Part shown: positions 18,758-26,319 of the stretch, one piece after another | Position numbering within the stretch: position 1 is the first letter of the stretch | How the letters are laid out: each line of letters opens with the position of its first letter | Assembly: GCF_902506655.1 (NCBI RefSeq) | Contig: NZ_LR734808.1 | Coordinates: 434,001-498,000, forward strand | Reading direction: 5' to 3' | Length of the DNA stretch: 64,000 nucleotides | Source: Marinoscillum sp. 108 | Lineage (GTDB): Bacteria > Bacteroidota > Bacteroidia > Cytophagales > Cyclobacteriaceae | Program-made: the position numbers and the translations under genes | The notes under the pieces: model-generated | Database searches by the model: none | What the model was told of the DNA's origin: nothing | Seen by the model: the letters and a program-made list of their open reading frames with translations, nothing else

Positions 18758-19663
18758 ATGAAAAAGATTAAAGCCTGGATACAGGCATTCAGATTCCGAA
18801 CCTTGCCGTTGGCATTTTCCTGTATTTTCATGGGGGCTTTCCTTGCCGCGTCCAATGGCTTTTTCAACTGGCCTATTCTCATATGGAGTCTTGTTACCAC
18901 ATTGTTTCTTCAGGTACTTTCCAATCTGGCCAATGATTATGGTGATGCTACATCCGGTGTGGACGGGGAGCATCGTACCGGCCCGAAACGTACGGTATCA
19001 GCGGGCCTCATCTCTCAGAGTGCTATGAAGAAGGCTTTGATTGTCTTCTCTCTGCTTTCGTTGTGTTCGGGTCTGTGGTTGATCTTTCTGTCTTTTGGAG
19101 ACAGATGGACTGAAATCATTGTTTTCCTGGTTCTGGGATTAGGCGCCATCGTTGCGGCCATCAAATATACTGTGGGTAAGCGGCCCTATGGATATGCGGG
19201 GTTTGGGGATTTGTTTGTGCTCATTTTCTTCGGATTGGTGGGCGTGGGAGGTAGTTATTATCTGTATGCCCATACGTTGAACCTTTTGATATTGCTGCCG
19301 GCATTGAGCTGTGGTCTGCTGGCCGTGGGCGTTCTCAATGTGAACAACATCCGCGACATTGAATCTGATAAGCTGGCAGGCAAGCACAGCATCCCTGTAA
19401 GGATAGGCAGGGTCAATGCCATTGTATACCATTGGATTTTGCTGAGTCTGGCCATGGTATCCAGCTGTGTTTATGTGTCTATTGTGAATCCCAGAGGGTT
19501 TTCCTTTCTTTTCCTTGTGGTGCTTCCTATGCTCTTTTCCAATGCACGGGCAGTCAAAATAAAGAAAACATCTGAGGGCCTTGACCCGTTTTTGAAGCAG
19601 TTGGCTTTGACTACACTGATTTTTGTCATACTATTTGGTATAGGTCAGGTGCTGTTTGGCTGA
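18758..19663 (+). CDS. menA: 1,4-dihydroxy-2-naphthoate polyprenyltransferase
   Basis: 301 residues, UbiA-family membrane prenyltransferase with about eight helices. The first aspartate-rich motif NDYGDATSGVD lies near residue 64. The second region NVNNIRDIESDKLAGKHSIPVRIG carries the second DxxxD-like motif. KRTVSAGLIS and the start WIQAFRFRTLPLAFSCI are typical of MenA, which prenylates DHNA in menaquinone synthesis. It starts 16 bases after argS, so it is probably co-transcribed. Confidence 0.9.
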   Translation: MKKIKAWIQAFRFRTLPLAFSCIFMGAFLAASNGFFNWPILIWSLVTTLFLQVLSNLANDYGDATSGVDGEHRTGPKRTVSAGLISQSAMKKALIVFSLLSLCSGLWLIFLSFGDRWTEIIVFLVLGLGAIVAAIKYTVGKRPYGYAGFGDLFVLIFFGLVGVGGSYYLYAHTLNLLILLPALSCGLLAVGVLNVNNIRDIESDKLAGKHSIPVRIGRVNAIVYHWILLSLAMVSSCVYVSIVNPRGFSFLFLVVLPMLFSNARAVKIKKTSEGLDPFLKQLALTTLIFVILFGIGQVLFG

Positions 19664-19688
19664 CAAATATCAAATTGTAAAACACACA

Positions 19689-19713
19689 GATTTGATTAAC
19701 TTAGAATCAAATC
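19689..19713. promoter_or_regulatory. Perfect 9-bp inverted repeat upstream of universal stress gene
   Basis: GATTTGATT and AATCAAATC surround a 7-base spacer (19689-19697 and 19705-19713), 27 bases before the start of the stress-protein gene. The dyad could be an operator or a short 5'-UTR hairpin. The regulator is not known. Confidence 0.45.
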
Positions 19714-19739
19714 CAAAATTTTAAAATAATCAAAAGGCC

Positions 19740-20591
19740 ATGAAGAATATTCTAGTACCATATGACTTTTCAGATGTAGCTCACCATGCACTTAACTTCG
19801 CTACAGATCTTGCCCGAAAGGGTAGTGATTGCAAGGTCACACTGATCAATGTCATAGAACAACCCACTCCTGACACCATCAAGACCATGGGGATCGTGGG
19901 GCACGACCCAATGCAGAGCCTTTACATCAAAATGCTGATTGATACCGCAAAGGGAAAAATGGAGGCCATCATGGCAGATTCCAGCTATAAGGACATTACG
20001 TTGAAATATAAGATAGTCCTTGGTCAGCCTTTCAAGGAGATCTCTGAAGAAATAAAAACTTCTGGTATCGAATTGGTAGTAATGGGTACATCTGGTTCTT
20101 CTGGCGCTGAAGAGTTTTTGGTAGGATCCAATGCTGAGCGGATGGTACGTTATTCCAAATGTCCCGTGATCACCATAGCCAAGGCTACCAGTGCGAGCGA
20201 TGTGAAGGATATCGTGTTGGCATCCAACTATCATGATGTGCCAACTTCCTTTGTGGAGCATGTGAAGAAGCTGCAGAAAATATTCGGAGCAAAACTGAGA
20301 ATGGTAAAAATCAATACTCCGGCGAGTTTTACATCTACTCGCCACGACCGCAAACAGATGGAAGAGTTTATCTCCAAGTTTGGAATTGAAAACTATACTC
20401 ACGAGAGCTACAACTTCTCTAATGAAGAAGATGGAGTGATCGCTTATGCAGAGGATATCGGGGCAGATCTGATTGCTATTGGAACCAAGCAAAGAAGAGG
20501 AGTGGGGCATTTTCTGGCAGGAAGTATTGCTGAAGATGTGGTCAATCACTCTCAGGTGCCAGTTTGGACCTTTGGATTGGACAACGCATAA
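19740..20591 (+). CDS. Tandem universal stress protein (two UspA domains)
   Basis: 283 residues made of two UspA domains, residues ~1-145 and ~148-283. The first carries ILVPYDFSD at the start and VVMGTSGSSGAEEFLVGSNAERMVR, the G-2x-G-9x-G(S/T) ATP-binding pattern. The second ends LIAIGTKQRRGVGHFLAGSIAEDVV, a related pattern. Two-domain Usp proteins are common in Bacteroidota and respond to stress, starvation or redox changes. The gene has its own dyad upstream and a strong terminator downstream, so it is probably a single-gene unit. Confidence 0.9.
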   Translation: MKNILVPYDFSDVAHHALNFATDLARKGSDCKVTLINVIEQPTPDTIKTMGIVGHDPMQSLYIKMLIDTAKGKMEAIMADSSYKDITLKYKIVLGQPFKEISEEIKTSGIELVVMGTSGSSGAEEFLVGSNAERMVRYSKCPVITIAKATSASDVKDIVLASNYHDVPTSFVEHVKKLQKIFGAKLRMVKINTPASFTSTRHDRKQMEEFISKFGIENYTHESYNFSNEEDGVIAYAEDIGADLIAIGTKQRRGVGHFLAGSIAEDVVNHSQVPVWTFGLDNA

Positions 20592-20600
20592 CAAAAAAAT

Positions 20601-20625
20601 AACCCCGCATCGACGGGGTTTTTTT
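20601..20625 (+). terminator. Intrinsic terminator after universal stress gene
   Basis: AACCCCG and CGGGGTT pair over a six-base loop and are followed by a run of T. It lies ten bases after the stop codon and separates the stress gene from the his operon leader. Confidence 0.9.
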
Positions 20626-20670
20626 ATATACTATTGATTTTATCAAGATTTCAGTTATACATTTGCTGAC

Positions 20671-20712
20671 ATGACATACGCGCTGCATCATCACCCCCAT
20701 CATTGCTCTTAA
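20671..20712 (+). CDS. hisL: Histidine operon leader peptide MTYALHHHPHHCS
   Basis: A 13-codon frame ATG to TAA lies 80 bases before hisG and encodes five histidines in six codons (codons 6-8, 10 and 11; cat cat cac, ccc, cat cat). A chance run of this kind directly before a his operon is very unlikely. In proteobacteria such peptides control attenuation: ribosomes stall at His codons when charged tRNA-His is scarce. The peptide itself would have no other role. It is too short to be found by usual gene callers. Confidence 0.88.
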   Translation: MTYALHHHPHHCS

Positions 20713-20743
20713 GGCATACTCTCTCTGAGTAAATAAGATCAAT
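20702..20743 (+). promoter_or_regulatory. Compound hairpin of the his attenuator
   Basis: ATTGCTCTTA (20702-20711) can pair with TAAGATCAAT (20734-20743) with one mismatch, and a nested stem TACTC/GAGTA (20717-20721 with 20727-20731) sits inside. The 5' arm overlaps the last His, Cys and Ser codons of the leader, so a ribosome stalled at His codons would block it. No T-run follows, so the terminating form is not resolved by eye. Confidence 0.5.
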
Positions 20744-20792
20744 TGCGCATATATCTCTCATACAAATCTCATTTCATTTCATAATTTCCCTT

Positions 20793-21650
20793 ATGTCGAA
20801 TCTAAAAGTAGCCATTCAAAAATCTGGCAGACTAAGCGAAGACTCATTGAGGCTCTTCAAAGAATGTGGTATTAAGTTTAACAATGGTGCCAAAAAGCTG
20901 AAGGCACAATCTTCCAATTTTCCCATCGAATTCCTTTTCCTCAGGGATGATGATATTCCGGGGTATGTAGAGGATGGAATCGCCGATATTGGTATTGTTG
21001 GTCAGAATGTTCATGAAGAGTATCAGAAGCAGATAGAGGTGGTCAAACATCTGGGGTTCTCCAGGTGCCGTCTTTCTTTGGCTGTACCCAGAGAGGAGAA
21101 ATACAGTGATATTTCATTTTTTGAAGGCAAAAATATCGCTACTTCCTATCCTAATATCCTCAAGAAGTTTTTGGATACGAAAGGGATCACCGCTGAGATC
21201 CATCAGATCAGCGGATCAGTGGAGATCGCACCGGGCATTGGGTTGGCAGAAGGAATCTGCGATATTGTGAGTTCCGGCAGTACCTTACTCAGCAATGGGC
21301 TCAAAGAAGTGGAGACCGTGATGAAATCGGAGGCCGTGATGGTAGCCGATAGCAAGCTGAGCGACGAAAAAAGAGTGTTGCTGAATCAGCTCATTTTCAG
21401 AATCAACTCGGTACTGGAAGGGAAAAACAATAAGTATGTTTTGCTCAATGCGCCCAATGATTCACTGGACAAAATCATTAGTCTGCTGCCTGGAATGCGG
21501 AGCCCGACCGTTTTGCCGTTGGCACAGGAGGGTTGGAGCAGCATTCATTCGGTGATCAATGAGGATGATTTTTGGGAAAACATAGAGAAGCTCCGGGAGG
21601 CAGGAGCCGAAGGTATATTAGTCGTTCCAATTGAAAAAATGATCAAATGA
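20793..21650 (+). CDS. hisG: ATP phosphoribosyltransferase, long form
   Basis: 285 residues; first step of histidine synthesis, joining ATP and PRPP. Motifs are LKVAIQKSGRLSEDSL at the start, DDIPGYVEDGIADIGIVG, SGSVEIAPGIGLAEGICDIVSSGSTL (PRPP loop), and a C-terminal ACT-like regulatory part (residues ~215-285, MRSPTVLPLAQEGWSSIHSVI). The long form is inhibited by histidine directly and needs no HisZ. The stop overlaps hisD by 4 bp (ATGA). It is the first gene after the leader peptide. Confidence 0.95.
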   Translation: MSNLKVAIQKSGRLSEDSLRLFKECGIKFNNGAKKLKAQSSNFPIEFLFLRDDDIPGYVEDGIADIGIVGQNVHEEYQKQIEVVKHLGFSRCRLSLAVPREEKYSDISFFEGKNIATSYPNILKKFLDTKGITAEIHQISGSVEIAPGIGLAEGICDIVSSGSTLLSNGLKEVETVMKSEAVMVADSKLSDEKRVLLNQLIFRINSVLEGKNNKYVLLNAPNDSLDKIISLLPGMRSPTVLPLAQEGWSSIHSVINEDDFWENIEKLREAGAEGILVVPIEKMIK

Positions 21651-23005
21651 TCCCCGTTTACGAAAACCCGGAAGGCGAGCAGTTGGTAGAAATACTTCAG
21701 CGACCTTCCTATGATTTTTCTAAAATAGAAAAGGTGGTCGAACCTATTCTCGAAAAGGTAAAGCGAGGTGGCGACAAAGCCCTGCGAAAACTGGCTCTGG
21801 AGTATGATCACGTAGAGTTGGAGGATCTTTGGATTTCGGAGGAGGAGTTTGCCTCTGCCGCTGACGAAGTGCCCGCCACCCTCAAGGAAGCCATTCAGAT
21901 TGCTTATCAGAATGTGAAGAAATTTCATGAAGCCCAACGCCAGCAGCAGTTGGTGATGGAGGTGATGCCGGGGGTGGTGTGCAGCCGTCGTTCTGTTCCC
22001 ATTCAGAAAGTAGGGCTCTATGTACCCGGCGGATCAGCACCTTTGTTTTCTACGGTGCTCATGTTGGCCATTCCTGCGAAAATAGCAGGATGCGAAGAGA
22101 TTATCATTTCCTCTCCGACCAACAGATTGGGTAAGATTAATCCGGTGGTGCTCTATACGGCACAGCTGGTAGGGGTGAGTAAGGTGCTGAAGCTTGGAGG
22201 TGCCCAGGCCATCGCAGCGATGGGGTATGGTACTGCCTCTGTTCCTAAGGTAGATAAGATATTTGGCCCGGGAAACCAGTATGTGACGGTAGCCAAACAA
22301 ATGCTGGCCAAGCAGGATGTAGCCATTGACATGCCCGCCGGTCCTTCAGAGGTCATGGTGGTAGTGGATAAGAACTCAGATGCTGTATACGCGGCGTCCG
22401 ACCTATTGGCACAGGCAGAGCATGGCCCTGATAGTCAGGTGATTTTGGTGTCGACCAGCCTGAAGAAAGCAGAGGAAATCAATAATGAGGTGGTCAGGCA
22501 GTTGGCAGGTTTGAGCAGGAAGAAAATTGCGGAGAAGGCCTTGTCCAAGAGTGCCATTATTGTGGTGGAAGGCAAGAAGGAGGCGTTGAAGATTGTGAAT
22601 GATTATGGCCCTGAGCATTTGATCATAAGTATTGAAAAGGCCGAAAAAATGGCCGAAAAAGTGGTGAATGCAGGCTCTGTATTTGTGGGAGAATACACCC
22701 CAGAGTCGGCAGGGGATTATGCCTCAGGGACCAATCACACCTTGCCTACCAATGGGTGGGCCAGGTCATTTAGCGGGGTGTCTCTGGATAGTTTTGTGAA
22801 AAACATTACATACCAGCGGATTACCAAAGAGGGACTTTTACTTTTAGGCCCCACCATTGAGCGCATGGCGGAAGCCGAACTGCTCGATGCACACAAAAAT
22901 GCAGTTACTGTCAGACTAAACAAATTAAGAGAAGATGGGATCACCGGAAAACCTGATAAGGGATCACCTGAAGGAGGTGAAAGCTTACTCTTCGGCAAGA
23001 GATGA
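21647..23005 (+). CDS. hisD: Histidinol dehydrogenase with read-through C-terminus
   Basis: 452 residues; oxidises histidinol to histidine in two NAD steps. Motifs include GLYVPGGSAPLFSTVLMLAIPAKIAGC, FGPGNQYVTVAK, the zinc-site region DLLAQAEHGPDSQVILV and NDYGPEHLII, then SAGDYASGTNHTLPTNGWARSFSGVS. The usual end of the family is near VTVRLNKLRED. Here about 22 more residues follow and the frame runs 71 bp into hisC. This looks like loss of the normal stop or a nearby frameshift. The catalytic part is intact. Confidence 0.93.
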   Translation: MIPVYENPEGEQLVEILQRPSYDFSKIEKVVEPILEKVKRGGDKALRKLALEYDHVELEDLWISEEEFASAADEVPATLKEAIQIAYQNVKKFHEAQRQQQLVMEVMPGVVCSRRSVPIQKVGLYVPGGSAPLFSTVLMLAIPAKIAGCEEIIISSPTNRLGKINPVVLYTAQLVGVSKVLKLGGAQAIAAMGYGTASVPKVDKIFGPGNQYVTVAKQMLAKQDVAIDMPAGPSEVMVVVDKNSDAVYAASDLLAQAEHGPDSQVILVSTSLKKAEEINNEVVRQLAGLSRKKIAEKALSKSAIIVVEGKKEALKIVNDYGPEHLIISIEKAEKMAEKVVNAGSVFVGEYTPESAGDYASGTNHTLPTNGWARSFSGVSLDSFVKNITYQRITKEGLLLLGPTIERMAEAELLDAHKNAVTVRLNKLREDGITGKPDKGSPEGGESLLFGKR

Positions 23006-23981
23006 ATTTGAAGGGGAAGCTGAGGTCTTCCTGGATGCCAATGAGAATTCATTGGGCTCCGCCACCGAAGTGCTGTACAATCGCTACCCAGATCCACACC
23101 ATAAGGCGCTGAAGCAGCGATGGTCTGAAATCAAAGGCATCAGCACGGATCGGATATTTTTTGGAAATGGCAGTGATGAGCCGATTGATTTATTGATTAG
23201 ACTATTTTGTGAGCCCAGACAAGATCACATTATCACCATGCCTCCTACGTATGGGATGTACAGTGTGAGTGCGGCTATCAATGCTGTAGAGAACGTATTG
23301 GTGCCACTTACGCCCGATTTTCGCATTGACTTTAAGGAACTCAAAGAGGTTTGGAACGGTAGCTCCAAGCTCTTGTTTTTGTGTTCGCCCAATAACCCCA
23401 CCGGAAATCTGCTTTCCAGAGAAATTATTCTGGATATCCTTAAGAGCTTCCCGGGGATAGTGGTGGTGGATGAAGCCTATATCGACTTTTCTTCTGAACC
23501 AAGCTGGATTGCCGAGCTGGAGCATTACCGAAACCTGGTGGTTCTCCAAACTTTGAGCAAGGCGTGGGGAATGGCGGGTATCAGAGTGGGGGTGGCCATG
23601 GGTGATCCTTTCGTGATCAGTATGCTTGAAAAAATCAAACCACCTTATAACCTCAGTTTGGCCAATCAGACCCTGGCGCTGGAGGCTTTGTCGCATGAGA
23701 CGAAGAAAATAGATCAGGTAAAGATATTGCTGGAGGAGCGGGACAAACTAAAAGCAGTGCTGGCTGACCTATTGCTGGTACAGGAAGTGGTGTCAAGTCA
23801 TGCCAATTTCCTGCTCGTGCGATTTGAAAGGTCTGACGAACTCTTTGACTACCTGATAGGGCACAAGGTCATTGTGAGAAATCGAACCAAAGAATTGCAT
23901 TGCAAAGGTTGCCTGAGGATTACTGTAGGCACACCAGCTGAAAACAGCAGGCTCGTGGGCTTGCTTCATTCTTTTGAGTAA
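22935..23981 (+). CDS. hisC: Histidinol-phosphate aminotransferase
   Basis: 348 residues, PLP fold type I. It moves an amino group from glutamate to imidazole-acetol phosphate. Motifs are VFLDANENSLGS, FGNGSDEPIDLLIR, CSPNNPTGN, VVVDEAYIDF and the PLP-lysine region LQTLSKAWGMAGIRVG. The start at 22935 is kept because the family N-terminus (NLIRDHLKEVKAYSSARDE) is complete, although it lies 71 bp inside hisD. The overlap forces hisD and hisC to be co-translated on one transcript. Confidence 0.94.
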   Translation: MGSPENLIRDHLKEVKAYSSARDEFEGEAEVFLDANENSLGSATEVLYNRYPDPHHKALKQRWSEIKGISTDRIFFGNGSDEPIDLLIRLFCEPRQDHIITMPPTYGMYSVSAAINAVENVLVPLTPDFRIDFKELKEVWNGSSKLLFLCSPNNPTGNLLSREIILDILKSFPGIVVVDEAYIDFSSEPSWIAELEHYRNLVVLQTLSKAWGMAGIRVGVAMGDPFVISMLEKIKPPYNLSLANQTLALEALSHETKKIDQVKILLEERDKLKAVLADLLLVQEVVSSHANFLLVRFERSDELFDYLIGHKVIVRNRTKELHCKGCLRITVGTPAENSRLVGLLHSFE

Positions 23982-24049
23982 AAGCTATTTCACTTATTGA
24001 AAAGCACTGCCTCACGGTAGTTTTAGTTTAGTTCATTTAATTTGTATCC

Positions 24050-25144
24050 ATGAGACCAATCCTTTTTATAGACCGTGACGGCACTATCAATGCCGAGACA
24101 GCAGACGAACAAATCGATCACATTGACAAGCTCAATTTCCTACCCGATGTGTTTTTTTACCTGAGAAAAATTCAGGCTGAATCCAACTATGTGTTAGCTA
24201 TGGTCACCAATCAGGATGGTCTTGGTACAGATGCTTTTCCTGAGGATACCTTCTGGCCGGTGCATAATCTGATCATGAGGACCCTGGAGAGTGAGGGGAT
24301 CAAGTTTGATTCTGTGCACATAGACGAACATTTCCCAAAGGACAACCACCCCAATAGGAAACCGGGTACGGGCATGCTCACGCAATATCAGGATGGTACT
24401 TTTGATCTCAAAAACAGCTATGTCCTGGGAGATAGGGCCACTGATGTGCAGCTGGCAAGAAACCTGGGGTGTAAAGCCATCCACATAGCTGAAGAGGCCG
24501 TAACCGATGCTGAGTTGACCACCGCCAGTTGGAAGGAGATCTATGAATATTTGATTTTGCATCCCAGAAAAGCTTCGGTACAGCGAACCACCAAAGAGAC
24601 TGATATCGCCATAGCGGTGAATTTGGATGGTGCCGGGAATACTTCCATAGAGACCGGGCTTGGTTTTTTTGATCACATGCTGGATCAGCTGGGTAAGCAT
24701 GGCGGCATTGACCTGACTGTGAAGGTAAAGGGTGATTTGCACATAGATGAGCACCACACCATAGAAGATACGGCGCTTGCGCTGGGTGAATGCTTTTTGA
24801 AGGCCCTGGGTGATAAAAAGGGAATCAACCGGTATGGGTTTTTACTGCCCATGGACGATGTGTTGGCTCAGGTAGCCATTGATTTTGGCGGTCGTCCCTG
24901 GCTCGTATGGGAGCCGGAGTTCAAAAGAGAAAAAATAGGAGAGATGCCTACTGAGATGTTCATGCATTTTTTCAAATCCTTCTCAGATACCGCCAAATGT
25001 AACCTCAACATCAAAGCTGAGGGAGACAACGAACACCATAAAATCGAAGGGATCTTCAAGGCATGGGCTAAGGCCATCAAAATGGCCATTAAGCGGAACC
25101 CGGATGAGATGAGCAGCCTCCCAAGTACTAAAGGAGTGCTTTGA
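24050..25144 (+). CDS. hisB: Bifunctional HisB: histidinol-phosphatase / imidazoleglycerol-phosphate dehydratase
   Basis: 364 residues. Residues 1-~165 are a HAD phosphatase ([34 protein letters not shown]). Residues ~175-364 are the dehydratase with its metal-binding [13 protein letters not shown] and [16 protein letters not shown] motifs. The Cys-rich zinc loop of E. coli HisB is replaced here by [18 protein letters not shown], without cysteines. A 68-base gap separates it from hisC. HisH, HisA, HisF and HisI are not in the following 20 kb, so they must be elsewhere. Confidence 0.93.
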   Translation: MRPILFIDRDGTINAETADEQIDHIDKLNFLPDVFFYLRKIQAESNYVLAMVTNQDGLGTDAFPEDTFWPVHNLIMRTLESEGIKFDSVHIDEHFPKDNHPNRKPGTGMLTQYQDGTFDLKNSYVLGDRATDVQLARNLGCKAIHIAEEAVTDAELTTASWKEIYEYLILHPRKASVQRTTKETDIAIAVNLDGAGNTSIETGLGFFDHMLDQLGKHGGIDLTVKVKGDLHIDEHHTIEDTALALGECFLKALGDKKGINRYGFLLPMDDVLAQVAIDFGGRPWLVWEPEFKREKIGEMPTEMFMHFFKSFSDTAKCNLNIKAEGDNEHHKIEGIFKAWAKAIKMAIKRNPDEMSSLPSTKGVL

Positions 25145-25146
25145 AC

Positions 25147-26301
25147 ATGTCACTTGAAATGATGCTGGTAAAATGCGCGCTATTCCTGATTGCCCTGACT
25201 GTGAGTTTTGCAAGCTCGGGACAGGTAACGTTTCTCATTGAAAGCCTGCCGGATAATCATCCCGAAGGGGATTCTATTTATATAGCGGGTTCGTTCAATG
25301 GGTGGAATCCGGCGGACGGTGATTTCTTATTGCAGAAAGGTGACCAACCCTACATCACCCTCGATGGCGATGCTCCCATTGCATTTAAGTTTACAAGGGG
25401 AAGCTGGGCAACCGTAGAGGGGAATGCATCTGGTGAGAAGATCGAAAATCGGAGTTATTCCTTTACCGGGTTGCCTGATACCGTCATCGTGAGTATTGCC
25501 TCATGGGAAGACTTGTCAGGCACAGCCAATCCAGTGAGTTCTACACGTGCGTCAAATGTGACGACTATTGACCAGTTTGAAATACCTCAGCTCAATAGGT
25601 CCAGAAGGATTTGGATTTACTTACCCCCGGATTATACAGAGAGCGATGATCGGTATCCGGTTATCTACATGCACGATGGACAAAACGTTTTTGACGCGGC
25701 GAGTTCCTTCTCCGGGGAATGGGGTGTGGATGAAGCGCTCAATGAACTTTATGAGCAGGAAGGTTTCACAGCGATGGTGGTGGCTGTAGACAATGGTGGT
25801 GACAAAAGAATTGATGAATACGCCCCATGGTCCAACGCAGATTATGGAGGTGGAGAAGGTGTAGCTTATGTCGATTTTCTGATAAAAACACTCAAGCCAC
25901 TTATAGATGATCATTACAGAACAAGGCCGGAGGCTGCTCATACGGCCATTGTGGGGAGCTCATTGGGTGGATTGATTTCCTACTATGCCGGCATGAAATA
26001 TCCGGAAGTATTTGGCAGGGTAGGAGCTCCATCACCAGCTTTTTGGTTTAATCCGGAGATTTTTGATTTTACAGATACGGTAGCACTTCATCCCAAGACC
26101 CGACTATACCTCTCGGCTGGAGGAGCTGAGGAGGCTTCCACAGCCACCAATATGACCAGGATAGCTGATCAGCTCGTTTCGCGGGACTTCCCAAAGGATC
26201 AGATTCATACCGCGGTGCACCCCGATATGCAGCACAACGAATCCTACTGGCAGTCGATTGTTGCAGAGATGGTGAGGTGGTTGATGGACAATTCGAATTA
26301 A
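25147..26301 (+). CDS. Secreted esterase with N-terminal CBM48-like domain
   Basis: About 384 residues with a signal peptide (FLIALTVSFASSGQ). Residues ~25-125 resemble a glycogen-binding CBM48 fold (GDSIYIAGSFNGWNPADGDF). The rest is an esterase-D/Fes-type alpha/beta hydrolase: RIWIYLPPDY, PVIYMHDGQNVFD, the nucleophile elbow IVGSSLGGLISYY and the catalytic-His region PDMQHNESYW. It may cleave esters of sugars or siderophores. The ATG at 25147 follows the hisB stop by two bases. An ATG at 25159 is also possible. It may share the his transcript without sharing the pathway. Confidence 0.85.
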   Translation: MSLEMMLVKCALFLIALTVSFASSGQVTFLIESLPDNHPEGDSIYIAGSFNGWNPADGDFLLQKGDQPYITLDGDAPIAFKFTRGSWATVEGNASGEKIENRSYSFTGLPDTVIVSIASWEDLSGTANPVSSTRASNVTTIDQFEIPQLNRSRRIWIYLPPDYTESDDRYPVIYMHDGQNVFDAASSFSGEWGVDEALNELYEQEGFTAMVVAVDNGGDKRIDEYAPWSNADYGGGEGVAYVDFLIKTLKPLIDDHYRTRPEAAHTAIVGSSLGGLISYYAGMKYPEVFGRVGAPSPAFWFNPEIFDFTDTVALHPKTRLYLSAGGAEEASTATNMTRIADQLVSRDFPKDQIHTAVHPDMQHNESYWQSIVAEMVRWLMDNSN

Positions 26302-26319
26302 AGTTGCGATTTCAAACAC

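Noticed and set aside
19770-20594. Long minus-strand frame opposite the universal stress gene
   Set aside because: It mirrors the Usp codons, is rich in His/Cys/Phe without family features, and the plus-strand Usp motifs are clear.
20542-20742. Minus-strand 66-codon frame across the his leader
   Set aside because: It starts in the gap and covers the terminator and the His-rich leader in antisense. No protein family features. The plus-strand leader explains the region better.
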